Source: Saprospiraceae bacterium
Lineage (GTDB): Bacteria > Bacteroidota > Bacteroidia > Chitinophagales > Saprospiraceae
Direction: 5' to 3'
Assembly (NCBI GenBank): GCA_022844565.1
Contig: JALHLK010000036.1
Coordinates: forward strand, 10,289-54,387
Length of the DNA: 44,099 nucleotides
The notes beneath the pieces were generated by a model. That model did no database searches. It was not told where the DNA came from and saw only the letters and a list, made by a program, of their open reading frames with translations. Positions 7,640 to 15,743 of this stretch are shown piece after piece (the first letter of the stretch is position 1; each line of letters begins with the position of its first letter). The translations under genes were made by a program, and so were the position numbers.

Positions 7640-8674
7640 TTGAACATATTGCCTAATCAAAAATGTATAATTATTGCCGAAGCTGGTGTAAACCATAATG
7701 GCGATATCAATATAGCAAAGAAGCTTATTGATGCGGCTAGGTATGCTGGTGCAGACTATGTGAAATTTCAAACTTTTAAAGCAGATAAACTCGTAAGTAA
7801 AGAAGCGCAAAAAGCGGATTACCAAATAAAAAATACTGGTGGCAAAATTGAATCACAATTTGAAATGCTTTCAAGACTAGAACTCAGTGTAGAAGATCAT
7901 TATGAGTTGATAGATTATTGTAAAGATCAAGATATCAAATTTTTTTCGACAGCTTTTGATCTTGAAAGTTTAGAGTTTTTAAATACCATAGGATTACCAA
8001 TATTTAAAGTTCCTTCTGGTGAGATCACAAATTTGCCATATTTAAAGAAAATGGCTGGTTTTGGTAAACCTATAATTCTATCAACGGGAATGTCGTATCT
8101 TTCAGAGGTAGGTGAAGCTTTAGATGTTTTATTAAATGTAGGTTTGAAGAAATCTGACATTATTATTCTACATTGCAATACGGAATATCCCACACCGATG
8201 GAAGATGTCAATCTTAATGCTATGGAGACCATAGCAAAAGAATTTGATGTTGCAGTAGGATATTCGGATCATACTGAAGGTATAGATGTGGCTATAGCGG
8301 CTGTCGCAAAAGGAGCAGTTTGCATCGAAAAACACTTTACTTTAGATAGAAATATGGAAGGTCCGGATCACAAAGCTTCTTTGGAACCAAACGAATTAGA
8401 ACAATTGGTAAAATCCATAAGAAATATAGAAAAAGCTCTTGGTGATGGGATTAAAAAACCTTCAAAGTCCGAGACTAAAAATATTAAAATAGCAAGAAAA
8501 AGTATTTTTATAGCCAGGGATCTTCCAATAAATCATAAACTCACTGAGGCAGATCTAACTATGATGAGACCGGGTAACGGGATCTCACCAATGGAATTAA
8601 ACAATATTATTGGAAGAACTTTAGCCACTGATGTTAAAATGTACGAAATGTTAAACATCAAACATTTAATATGA
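7640..8674 (+). CDS. neuB: Nonulosonic acid synthase (NeuB/LegI family)
   Basis: A 344-aa cytosolic enzyme that condenses phosphoenolpyruvate with an N-acetyl-mannosamine-type sugar to make a nine-carbon sialic-acid-like sugar. Seen: AEAGVNHNGD (13-22), KFQTFKADKLV (42-52), KVPSGEITN (123-131), STGMS (148-152), HCNTEYPTP (178-186), GYSDHTEG (207-214), EKHFTLDR (230-237), GPDHKASLEP (241-250) and a C-terminal antifreeze-like SAF domain starting near RKSIFIARDL (286-295). The start is TTG. It opens a run of eight genes with overlapping ends. Sequence alone does not separate sialic from legionaminic acid, but the aminotransferase and dehydratase further down favour a legionaminic-type product. 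Confidence 0.93.
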   Translation: MNILPNQKCIIIAEAGVNHNGDINIAKKLIDAARYAGADYVKFQTFKADKLVSKEAQKADYQIKNTGGKIESQFEMLSRLELSVEDHYELIDYCKDQDIKFFSTAFDLESLEFLNTIGLPIFKVPSGEITNLPYLKKMAGFGKPIILSTGMSYLSEVGEALDVLLNVGLKKSDIIILHCNTEYPTPMEDVNLNAMETIAKEFDVAVGYSDHTEGIDVAIAAVAKGAVCIEKHFTLDRNMEGPDHKASLEPNELEQLVKSIRNIEKALGDGIKKPSKSETKNIKIARKSIFIARDLPINHKLTEADLTMMRPGNGISPMELNNIIGRTLATDVKMYEMLNIKHLI

Positions 8675-9783
8675 AAGTTTGGGTGTTGACAAGTTCAAGG
8701 GCAGATTATGGAATTTATTATCCTTTGCTCAGAAGAATACAATCCGATTCTTATTTTAGTCTAAAAATCATTGCTTTTGGAACCCATTGTTCAGATAAAT
8801 ATGGGCATACTATAGATCAGATTATTGCAGATGGCTTTGATGTTTATCGTGCTTTTAAGTGTAGCTTGAAAGGAGATTCAAAACAAGATATAGCTGAATC
8901 CATGGCAATTACGACATCCCAATTTGCCACATTATGGAATGAATTTGACGGGGATTTAGCTTTTGCCCTTGGGGATAGATTTGAGATGTTTGCAGCTGTG
9001 GTTGCTTCGGTACCCTTTATGATCCCTATAGCTCATATTCATGGAGGCGAAACAACTTTGGGTGCAATAGATAATATCTTTAGACATTCAATAACTTTGA
9101 TAAGTAGCGTTCACTTTACCGCGAATGATGTTTTTTCAGAAAGAGTAATTGAATTAACACAAGATGGCAAAAAGGTATTTAATGTAGGTTCATTAAGCCT
9201 TGAAAATATTCATGAACTCCAATTATTTAGTGTCGAAGAATTTTATTCAAAATATAAAATTGACCTTGTAAAGCCAACGATTCTTATGACTTTCCATCCT
9301 GAAACACTTCAGGTAGAAAAAAATAAGTTTTATATCAAAGAAATAATTGAAGTACTAAACCTATTAATAAAAGATTATCAAATAGTGATTACACTGCCAA
9401 ATGCAGATACCGAAAATCTAAGTGTCCGAGAATCGTTTGAATCATTTGGTACACGGAATGAAAATGTTTATTTAATAGAAAGTTTTGGCTCCAAGGGATA
9501 CTTTTCATGTATGAAATATTGTTCATTTGTTTTGGGTAACTCATCAAGCGGAATTATTGAATCAGCATCCTTGAAAAAGTTTAATATCAATTTAGGTGAC
9601 AGACAGAAGGGTAGACTTTCAAGTGCTAATACTATACATTGCCAAATAGATAGAAATGAAATTTTGGATGCAGTAAAGCATGTAGAAAATATCGGTGAGT
9701 ATCTCGGGTATAATATATATTACAAAACGGAGCCTTCTAAAGCAATAGTTGAAATACTGAAAAAAATGGATAATTTTGAATAA
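8671..9783 (+). CDS. neuC: Hydrolysing UDP-N-acetylhexosamine 2-epimerase (NeuC/LegG family)
   Basis: A 370-aa GT-B-fold enzyme that removes UDP and inverts C2 to release the free mannosamine-type sugar used by NeuB. Seen: the N-terminal TSSRADYGIYYPLL (7-20), ALGDRFEMFA (99-108), the active-site AHIHGGETTLGAIDN (121-135) and the nucleotide-binding GNSSSGIIESAS (289-300), all typical of the hydrolysing branch rather than WecB. It overlaps the synthase gene by 4 bp (ATGA). If the pathway is legionaminic, the substrate would be the 2,4-diacetamido-6-deoxy sugar rather than plain UDP-GlcNAc. A WecB-type relative in the same window (20769) has a different role. Confidence 0.92.
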   Translation: MKVWVLTSSRADYGIYYPLLRRIQSDSYFSLKIIAFGTHCSDKYGHTIDQIIADGFDVYRAFKCSLKGDSKQDIAESMAITTSQFATLWNEFDGDLAFALGDRFEMFAAVVASVPFMIPIAHIHGGETTLGAIDNIFRHSITLISSVHFTANDVFSERVIELTQDGKKVFNVGSLSLENIHELQLFSVEEFYSKYKIDLVKPTILMTFHPETLQVEKNKFYIKEIIEVLNLLIKDYQIVITLPNADTENLSVRESFESFGTRNENVYLIESFGSKGYFSCMKYCSFVLGNSSSGIIESASLKKFNINLGDRQKGRLSSANTIHCQIDRNEILDAVKHVENIGEYLGYNIYYKTEPSKAIVEILKKMDNFE

Positions 9784-10402
9784 AGAAGTTTTTCTTTTTG
9801 GATACTCTGGTCATGCTTATGTGGTTTGTGACATCCTATTATCAAGCGGGTTCGCTCCATCTGGGTATTTAACAAAAGAACCAACGAAAACCAATCCTTA
9901 TGGTCTTGTATATGCTGGTTTCGAGGAAGATCATGATTCTTTAAAAAAGTTAATTGATAAGCATTATTTTGTCGCAATTGGCAACAATGCTGTCAGGATG
10001 AACATAGTTCAAAATGTAATATCTGTAATTAATCACCCTCCATGTAATGCTATTGCCAAATCTTCAGAAGTTTCTTCTCGTACTAAGATTGGAAATGGTG
10101 TCATGATTGGTGTAGGAAGTATAATTAATGCAATGGCTACCATCGGAGATGGAGTGATTTGTAATACTGGCAGCATTGTAGAACATGAATGTGTATTAGA
10201 AGACTTTTGCCATATAGCTCCTGGAGCAATATTATGTGGAAATGTAACTATAGGACAAGGTAGTTTTATTGGTGCTAGATCGATTGTCAAAGAAGGAATC
10301 ACGATTGGAAGAAATGTAATAATTGGTGCTGGAACAGTAGTTGTGAGAAATATAGAAGATGGACGAACAGTTGTAGGCAATCCACAAAGAATCATCAAAT
10401 GA
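9776..10402 (+). CDS. Left-handed beta-helix acyltransferase (NeuD/PglD family)
   Basis: A 208-aa sugar O- or N-acyltransferase. The N-terminal small Rossmann part binds the nucleotide sugar (LFGYSGHAYVV, 7-17); the C-terminal half is a hexapeptide-repeat beta-helix. The catalytic pattern EHECVLEDFCHIAPGAILCG, with H137 and H146, is the PglD/NeuD signature. In PglD and LegH it acetylates the 4-amino group of a UDP-6-deoxy-amino sugar with acetyl-CoA. In NeuD it O-acetylates sialic acid. Given the LegC-like aminotransferase in this locus the N-acetyltransferase role is plausible. TTG start, overlapping the upstream gene by 8 bp. Confidence 0.88.
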   Translation: MNKEVFLFGYSGHAYVVCDILLSSGFAPSGYLTKEPTKTNPYGLVYAGFEEDHDSLKKLIDKHYFVAIGNNAVRMNIVQNVISVINHPPCNAIAKSSEVSSRTKIGNGVMIGVGSIINAMATIGDGVICNTGSIVEHECVLEDFCHIAPGAILCGNVTIGQGSFIGARSIVKEGITIGRNVIIGAGTVVVRNIEDGRTVVGNPQRIIK

Positions 10403-11445
10403 ATATTGTTGAGAGACATATTATTTCGCAAAACACGTTAGTACTTGGGGCACTAGAAAGGATGGATGCCTTAGCTTCTGATGCTACTTTATTTGTAGTG
10501 GACGATTTATTTAGACTTGTAGGATCTCTTACAGATGGAGATATAAGGAGAGGATTGATGAAAGGGTTTACAGTAGATATGCCAATCTCAATTTTTTCAA
10601 AGTCCCAACCCAAATATTTAAGACGAGGATCTGTCAATATTCAAGATGTCAAAACATGGAGAGATAGAAATATTAAAATAATTCCCATCATCGACCATGA
10701 TGATCAGATTGTTGATGTCATAAATTTCGGTAAACAAATTTCATATTTACCTATCGATGCAGTCATTATGGCGGGTGGTTTAGGAAGCAGATTACTTCCA
10801 CTAACTCTTGAAACACCCAAACCACTTCTAATAGTGGGTAAAAAGCCAATAATTGAATACAATATTGATCGTTTGATTGCCCATGGTATTAAAAAGATTA
10901 ATATTACTGTAAAGTATTTGGGTGAGAAGATAGTAGATAAATTTGGGGACGGAAGTGACAAAAATGCAAATATTCAATACGTTTTTGAGGAAGAGCCACT
11001 TGGGACCATCGGAGCAGTTAGTAAAATTTTTGATTTTACAAATGAATACATTTTAGTGATGAATTCTGACTTGCTCACTAATATTGACCTAGAAGATATG
11101 TTTACCACTATGGTGGCCAATGATGGTGACATGATCGTTGCAACAACACCATATCAAGTAAAAGTCCCCTATGGAATTGTAGAAAGTACGAATGGGTTAA
11201 TTACAGAATTAAGAGAAAAGCCAACATATACATATTATTCTAATGCAGGTATCTATATTTTCAAAAAGGAAGTGCTTAATTACATACCAAAAGAATGTTA
11301 TTTTAATGCAACTGATTTGATGCAAGCTCTTATGAATGATAAGAAAAAAGTTTTACAATTTCCTATTCTTGGATATTGGCTTGATATAGGGCGACACGAA
11401 GATTATGCAAAAGCCCAAGTTGATATAAATCATATTCGATTTTGA
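10399..11445 (+). CDS. CBS-domain sugar nucleotidyltransferase (PtmE/LegX-like)
   Basis: A 348-aa fusion of an N-terminal CBS pair (about 1-118; LFVVDDLFRLVGSLTDGDIRRGL is a classic CBS strand) and a nucleotidyltransferase (from 122) with MAGGLGSRLLPLTLETPKPL (124-143), LVMNSDLLTN and the C-terminal YWLDIGRHEDYAKAQVD. This architecture is that of Campylobacter PtmE, a glucosamine-1-phosphate guanylyltransferase feeding GDP-linked legionaminic acid synthesis. Its place between NeuD and NeuA supports that assignment. Whether the nucleotide is GTP, CTP or UTP cannot be read from the sequence. It overlaps neighbours by 4 bp on both sides. Confidence 0.88.
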   Translation: MNIVERHIISQNTLVLGALERMDALASDATLFVVDDLFRLVGSLTDGDIRRGLMKGFTVDMPISIFSKSQPKYLRRGSVNIQDVKTWRDRNIKIIPIIDHDDQIVDVINFGKQISYLPIDAVIMAGGLGSRLLPLTLETPKPLLIVGKKPIIEYNIDRLIAHGIKKINITVKYLGEKIVDKFGDGSDKNANIQYVFEEEPLGTIGAVSKIFDFTNEYILVMNSDLLTNIDLEDMFTTMVANDGDMIVATTPYQVKVPYGIVESTNGLITELREKPTYTYYSNAGIYIFKKEVLNYIPKECYFNATDLMQALMNDKKKVLQFPILGYWLDIGRHEDYAKAQVDINHIRF

Positions 11446-12137
11446 AAGAAAGTCTAGTAATTATACCTGCTAGAGCAGGCTCTAAGGGAGTTCCAAATAA
11501 AAACAGAAAATTATTGGGAGGCATACCTTTGATTGGTCATACAGTTTTACAAGCCTTAGAAGTTTTTGACAAGGAACAAATATGTATAAGTACTGATGAT
11601 TTAGAAATTATTAAATATGTTGAATTAATCGGCATTCAAGTTCATTTCGATAGACCAAGTTTTCTGTCCGATGATAAAGCATCAACTTATGATGTTATAA
11701 TTCATGCAATGGACTTTTATAGAAACAGGGGCTTTAATCCAAAGAATATTGTCCTGCTTCAACCTACTTCTCCTTTTAGAAATGCCAAACATATAAGAGA
11801 AGCATTGGCACTATATGATGATAATTTGGAGATGATTGTTTCAGTATCACAGACGAAAGCAAACCCATATTTTGTATTATTTGAAGAAGATGAATTTGGG
11901 TATTTACAAAAGTCTAAGAATGGTAATTTTAACAGCAGACAGGAAGCCCCAAAAGTTTGGGAATATAATGGAGCAATCTATGTTATCAATCCAAACGCAT
12001 TAAGGCTCAGAAAATTAAATGAGTTTAAAAAAGTTAAAAAATATGTAATGGATGAAGTAAGTTCGCATGATATTGATACTATGTTAGATTGGCTCATTGC
12101 GGAGGCCATAATAGAAAGGGCCATACTTAAACATTGA
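11442..12137 (+). CDS. neuA: CMP-nonulosonic acid cytidylyltransferase (NeuA/LegF family)
   Basis: A 231-aa cytidylyltransferase that activates the nine-carbon sugar with CTP. Seen: the nucleotide-binding PARAGSKGVPNKNRKLLGG (9-27), STDD (50-53), LLQPTSPFR (105-113), SVSQTKANPYF and the C-terminal SSHDIDTMLDW, all standard for the CMP-NeuAc/CMP-Leg synthetase family. The start is TTG, overlapping the upstream stop by 4 bp (TTGA). Its product would be the donor for the sialyltransferase-like protein at 13405. Confidence 0.92.
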   Translation: MKESLVIIPARAGSKGVPNKNRKLLGGIPLIGHTVLQALEVFDKEQICISTDDLEIIKYVELIGIQVHFDRPSFLSDDKASTYDVIIHAMDFYRNRGFNPKNIVLLQPTSPFRNAKHIREALALYDDNLEMIVSVSQTKANPYFVLFEEDEFGYLQKSKNGNFNSRQEAPKVWEYNGAIYVINPNALRLRKLNEFKKVKKYVMDEVSSHDIDTMLDWLIAEAIIERAILKH

Positions 12138-13408
12138 ATAAAGTTTTCCATTTTTTTTCTAATAAATCAACGCTAAGAGTTGGTGGTATTTATACTGCTA
12201 TTTCCTTTTGGGACAGCTTTGTTTCTATGGCTGCGGGAATATTGATGATAAGATGGATAGTTCCAAGTGAATTAGGGATTTGGCAAAGTTTAACAATTGC
12301 ACAATTGTATATTGGGGTTTTTGAGTTTGGTATTACTTCAGGCTTAAATCGAGAATTGCCATATTCATTTGGAAAAGGAAATAAAGAATATGGTTTTCTA
12401 TTGGCACAGACTACCCAGTTTTATATGAAACTACTAAGTTTCATTATGTTCTTTTTGACAGTTGTAGCATGTTTTGTTCTGTACTACTTATCTTATGATC
12501 TAAAAATTGTTGCGGGTTCATTTGTGGTAGGAAGTCTGGCATCAATAAATTTTTACGATAGGTACCTTACCGTTACTTATAGGTCAAATGAAGCCTTTTT
12601 ATCTTTGTCAAAAGTGACCTTTATTAAGACTTTATTTCAAATTATTTTGTTACCAGTTGTTTTTTATGTAGATTATTATGGGCTTATTTTATATTCATTA
12701 CTAATAGTTATAATTTTTGTTTTATTTAAACATTATAATCGTCCCTTAAAAGTTCTATCACTTTTTCAAAAAGAACACTTTATGTCATTACTTAAAACTG
12801 GACTTCCGGTATTTGTAATGAATTATTTGAGAAGTATTACGACTACATTTAATAGAATTATTATTTTAAGTTTTGGCGGGGTTTTACAAGTTGGTTTATT
12901 CACCCCGGTTGCAGCTATAGGCACTATGATTGATATTTTGCCTTCCATATTGGGCAATTTTTTTTTCCCAAAAATGAATATAATGCTTGGTAAAACAGAC
13001 GACCCCAAAGTACTTTGGCCTATGGCAATTAAGTTAAATAGCTTTATGATAGTATTAGCAGTGCCGTTTATTCTAATAGGATGGTTTGTAATCCCTTTAG
13101 TTATGACGAAATATTTTCCTAACTATAGTGAATCCTCTAATGCTATGCAACTTTTTACAATTAATATGTTATTTGCAGGTACGTTGGTATCGCATAATGT
13201 ATTGTATGCTATAAAAAGTTATAAAGTAAGTTCCATGTTTAACATTTCAGAGATTGTTGCAAGGTTTGGATTCCCTGCTTTATTTGTTTATTTTTTATCT
13301 GGCAATCTCTTGACCTTAGTTGTATTGGGTTACCTATGTTCAAGTTTATTTCTATTTCTTTTAAATCTTTATTTAATAAGAACGACTTTATTTAAGAAGC
13401 TCTCATGA
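12134..13408 (+). CDS. wzx: Wzx-type polysaccharide flippase
   Basis: A 424-aa integral membrane protein with about 12 hydrophobic helices, of the MOP (RfbX/Wzx, polysaccharide synthesis transporter) superfamily. The N-terminus has AISFWDSFVSMAAGILMIRW followed by ELGIWQSLTIAQLYIGVFEFG, matching the first two helices of Wzx proteins. It would move lipid-linked repeat units across the inner membrane. TTG start overlapping the upstream stop (TTGA) and ATGA overlap with the next gene. The base composition is markedly AT-rich, as is usual for flippase and polymerase genes. Confidence 0.85.
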   Translation: MNKVFHFFSNKSTLRVGGIYTAISFWDSFVSMAAGILMIRWIVPSELGIWQSLTIAQLYIGVFEFGITSGLNRELPYSFGKGNKEYGFLLAQTTQFYMKLLSFIMFFLTVVACFVLYYLSYDLKIVAGSFVVGSLASINFYDRYLTVTYRSNEAFLSLSKVTFIKTLFQIILLPVVFYVDYYGLILYSLLIVIIFVLFKHYNRPLKVLSLFQKEHFMSLLKTGLPVFVMNYLRSITTTFNRIIILSFGGVLQVGLFTPVAAIGTMIDILPSILGNFFFPKMNIMLGKTDDPKVLWPMAIKLNSFMIVLAVPFILIGWFVIPLVMTKYFPNYSESSNAMQLFTINMLFAGTLVSHNVLYAIKSYKVSSMFNISEIVARFGFPALFVYFLSGNLLTLVVLGYLCSSLFLFLLNLYLIRTTLFKKLS

Positions 13409-14454
13409 ATAGAATCTTATTTATTGTCCATACTGAATACCACTTACTTATAACCACAAAAATTATTTTTGATAATTTTAATGATAATAAATATGAGATA
13501 GAAATAATCTTAGGTAAAGAGCCAGGAAAAACTAGGTTGAAAGAATCTTATGACTTTTCAATCCTGAAAAACGTTTCGGTCACATTAGCATTTTATGATG
13601 AATTTGATCGAGTACCCAACCAACCATTAAAACTTTTGGTACGACGGATATTAAATACAAGATATCATAAGCTTTTTTTCTTTCAAGAACATCACCCGCT
13701 AAACGTATATCTTGCGTATCAATTTCATAAAAGAGGTGTTACTGTTTGTCTATGCCCTGATGGTGCAAAAGCCTACAGCAGAATAACCAGGATTGCACCA
13801 CGATGGAGTACACTGGCCTTCATTTGGTACCATCGTTTTCTGATAGCGAATGGTTTTTACTTTTGGAAAATGCCATGGCCAAATCTTAGATACGCTTCCT
13901 TTAATTTTGTAGATGAAGTGTGGTTAACCTACACAGAAAAGTATCTAAATTGGAATAATAAATATCTTGTTAAAATAGATAATGAATTTAATAATGAAGC
14001 CCTTGATATAATTCGGGGTGTTTTCAGTTTTTCAAATGAAGGGTTGTTAGTTCGGGATAATATTATTTTTTTTATAAATCAAAATTTTGGCCTAGAACAG
14101 ATGAACCAGTTTGAAATTTATTTTTTAAATGAACTTAGAATTCAGCACCCAGATAAAAGTATCATAATAAAGAGGCATCCAAATACTGCCGAAAGTCACA
14201 TTAAGAATTTAAGTAAAATTCCTAATGTGGTAATTTTAGATAGCAATGTACCGGCAGAATTATATATTTTAAATTTGAATAATTCTTTAATTGTAAGTTT
14301 CTGGTCAACTTCTAATTTGACTTATAATTCATCTTGTCGATATTATTGGGCATATCCCATGATTATAGATCGAGGTATAATGTACAAGCATTTTCAGCTA
14401 TCAGACCCCACAGATTTTATCATCCATGTTAATTCCGTAGAAGAGATCAAATGA
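13405..14454 (+). CDS. GT52/polysialyltransferase-like glycosyltransferase
   Basis: A 349-aa protein with no N-terminal membrane segment. The opening ILFIVHTEYHLLITTKI resembles GT52 and polysialyltransferase-like enzymes. Three short motifs reported for bacterial sialyltransferases can be matched: PDG at 118-120 (the D/E-D/E-G motif), KRHPNT with H258-P259 (HP motif), and SFWSTSN with S298 and S301-T302 (Ser/Thr motif). It directly follows the CMP-sugar synthetase and flippase. I infer that it transfers the nonulosonic acid to the repeat unit. Overall similarity is distant, so the donor is a prediction. Confidence 0.68.
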   Translation: MNRILFIVHTEYHLLITTKIIFDNFNDNKYEIEIILGKEPGKTRLKESYDFSILKNVSVTLAFYDEFDRVPNQPLKLLVRRILNTRYHKLFFFQEHHPLNVYLAYQFHKRGVTVCLCPDGAKAYSRITRIAPRWSTLAFIWYHRFLIANGFYFWKMPWPNLRYASFNFVDEVWLTYTEKYLNWNNKYLVKIDNEFNNEALDIIRGVFSFSNEGLLVRDNIIFFINQNFGLEQMNQFEIYFLNELRIQHPDKSIIIKRHPNTAESHIKNLSKIPNVVILDSNVPAELYILNLNNSLIVSFWSTSNLTYNSSCRYYWAYPMIIDRGIMYKHFQLSDPTDFIIHVNSVEEIK

Positions 14455-15695
14455 GAGTTAGTTCTGAACGAACTTTGTCTAAGTTTTTGTATTTGCTTTT
14501 TTTTTTATGGCCCATAGCTGGTATTTATTATGCATTTAAGTATATACACACCTTTTCAGGAAAACTTTTTTATGTATTCTTTTTCGCATTAATAGGATTT
14601 ACCTACACAATTGGTAATACAGCATATGATACCTATGCCTATTATACATGGTTTCAAGAACAGTCACTGTTATCGTATGGCGACTATTGGGCTGAAATAT
14701 TTAAGAGGTTTTCTATAAAGAGCTTAAAGCCAGAAATTTTTCAATATTCTCTTGAATTTTGGATTTCTAGAGTAACAGATAATGCCAGTGTGTACTTTTG
14801 TACATTAAGTACTTTACTTGGAATCGGTATTGTTAAGAATCTAAACATTATAACAGATTTGTACAATAAAAATAAGACATTTTATGCCCTTATTTTTATT
14901 GTATTTTTCATAGTTTTACTTTCTCCATTACGAATAGCATCTTTTCGGCATTATTTTGCAGGCTTAGTTTTTATTTATAGTGCTTATCAAGTTGTTGTTA
15001 ATAAGGATAAACGATATTTGTTGGGAATTTTTTCTACTGTTTTAATTCATATAGGATTTGCAATTAGTATTGTACTATTTTTTATGTATTTTATTATAGG
15101 AAATAGATTCTGGATATATGTGCTCTTAGTTATTTTGAGTTTTATTTTTTCTGAATCATTTATTAACTTGATGATAGAGAATACCGATGTATTTTCAGGT
15201 GATTTTAAAACTAAGGCGGCAGCATATTCATATGAAGGATTTATAAAAGAGACACAAAAGTCACAACAGGAAGGTTTGTTTCTTTTGAGAATATTTGTTG
15301 AATGGACACGCTACTATTTTTTTATTTTTACAACATTTTGGTTCTTAAAGATAAAAAAGCTAGATAGAGGGAGTAGAGGGTTGTTTTTTCTCAGTACAAT
15401 ATTCTTTTCATTTACAATATTGACTCAAGAGATACTGGCAATATCCAATCGCTTTTCTGTTATTTATTTTTTAATATGTTGTGTGTTTTTCGGGAGAATT
15501 TTTTCTCTTTATAGACAAAAGGTTGGTTTTATTTTTACTTCTAGTTCATTAATAATTTTGGGACTAAATATTTTAGTCATATTTAGGCAAACTGCTGAGT
15601 TCATAAATGCAAGCATTCTTCTACCTTTATTGCCTATCCAACTTTTTATAGAAAGTGAATTACTGCTCATAGATGTCATTGATTTTTTCAGATAG
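14451..15695 (+). CDS. wzy: EpsG-like O-antigen/capsule polymerase (Wzy role)
   Basis: A 414-aa protein with about ten or more hydrophobic segments and a polar loop after the second one (IGNTAYDTYAYYTWFQEQ), the pattern of EpsG-family polymerases. Helices such as YALIFIVFFIVLLSP, followed by LRIASFRHYFAGLVFIYSAY with a conserved Arg-His pair, fit the family. It would join repeat units at the periplasmic face. It overlaps the glycosyltransferase gene by 4 bp and is the last member of the tightly overlapping run. Polymerases vary greatly in sequence, so the call rests on topology and context. Confidence 0.75.
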   Translation: MRVSSERTLSKFLYLLFFLWPIAGIYYAFKYIHTFSGKLFYVFFFALIGFTYTIGNTAYDTYAYYTWFQEQSLLSYGDYWAEIFKRFSIKSLKPEIFQYSLEFWISRVTDNASVYFCTLSTLLGIGIVKNLNIITDLYNKNKTFYALIFIVFFIVLLSPLRIASFRHYFAGLVFIYSAYQVVVNKDKRYLLGIFSTVLIHIGFAISIVLFFMYFIIGNRFWIYVLLVILSFIFSESFINLMIENTDVFSGDFKTKAAAYSYEGFIKETQKSQQEGLFLLRIFVEWTRYYFFIFTTFWFLKIKKLDRGSRGLFFLSTIFFSFTILTQEILAISNRFSVIYFLICCVFFGRIFSLYRQKVGFIFTSSSLIILGLNILVIFRQTAEFINASILLPLLPIQLFIESELLLIDVIDFFR

Positions 15696-15743
15696 AAATT
15701 GTATTATTGTTGGAATCATTTTTTCAAGATCAAAAAATAATTA

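Noticed and set aside
10033-10431. Minus-strand 132-aa frame
   Set aside because: Lies wholly against the acyltransferase gene; its Pro/Ile/Thr pattern is the mirror of hexapeptide repeats.
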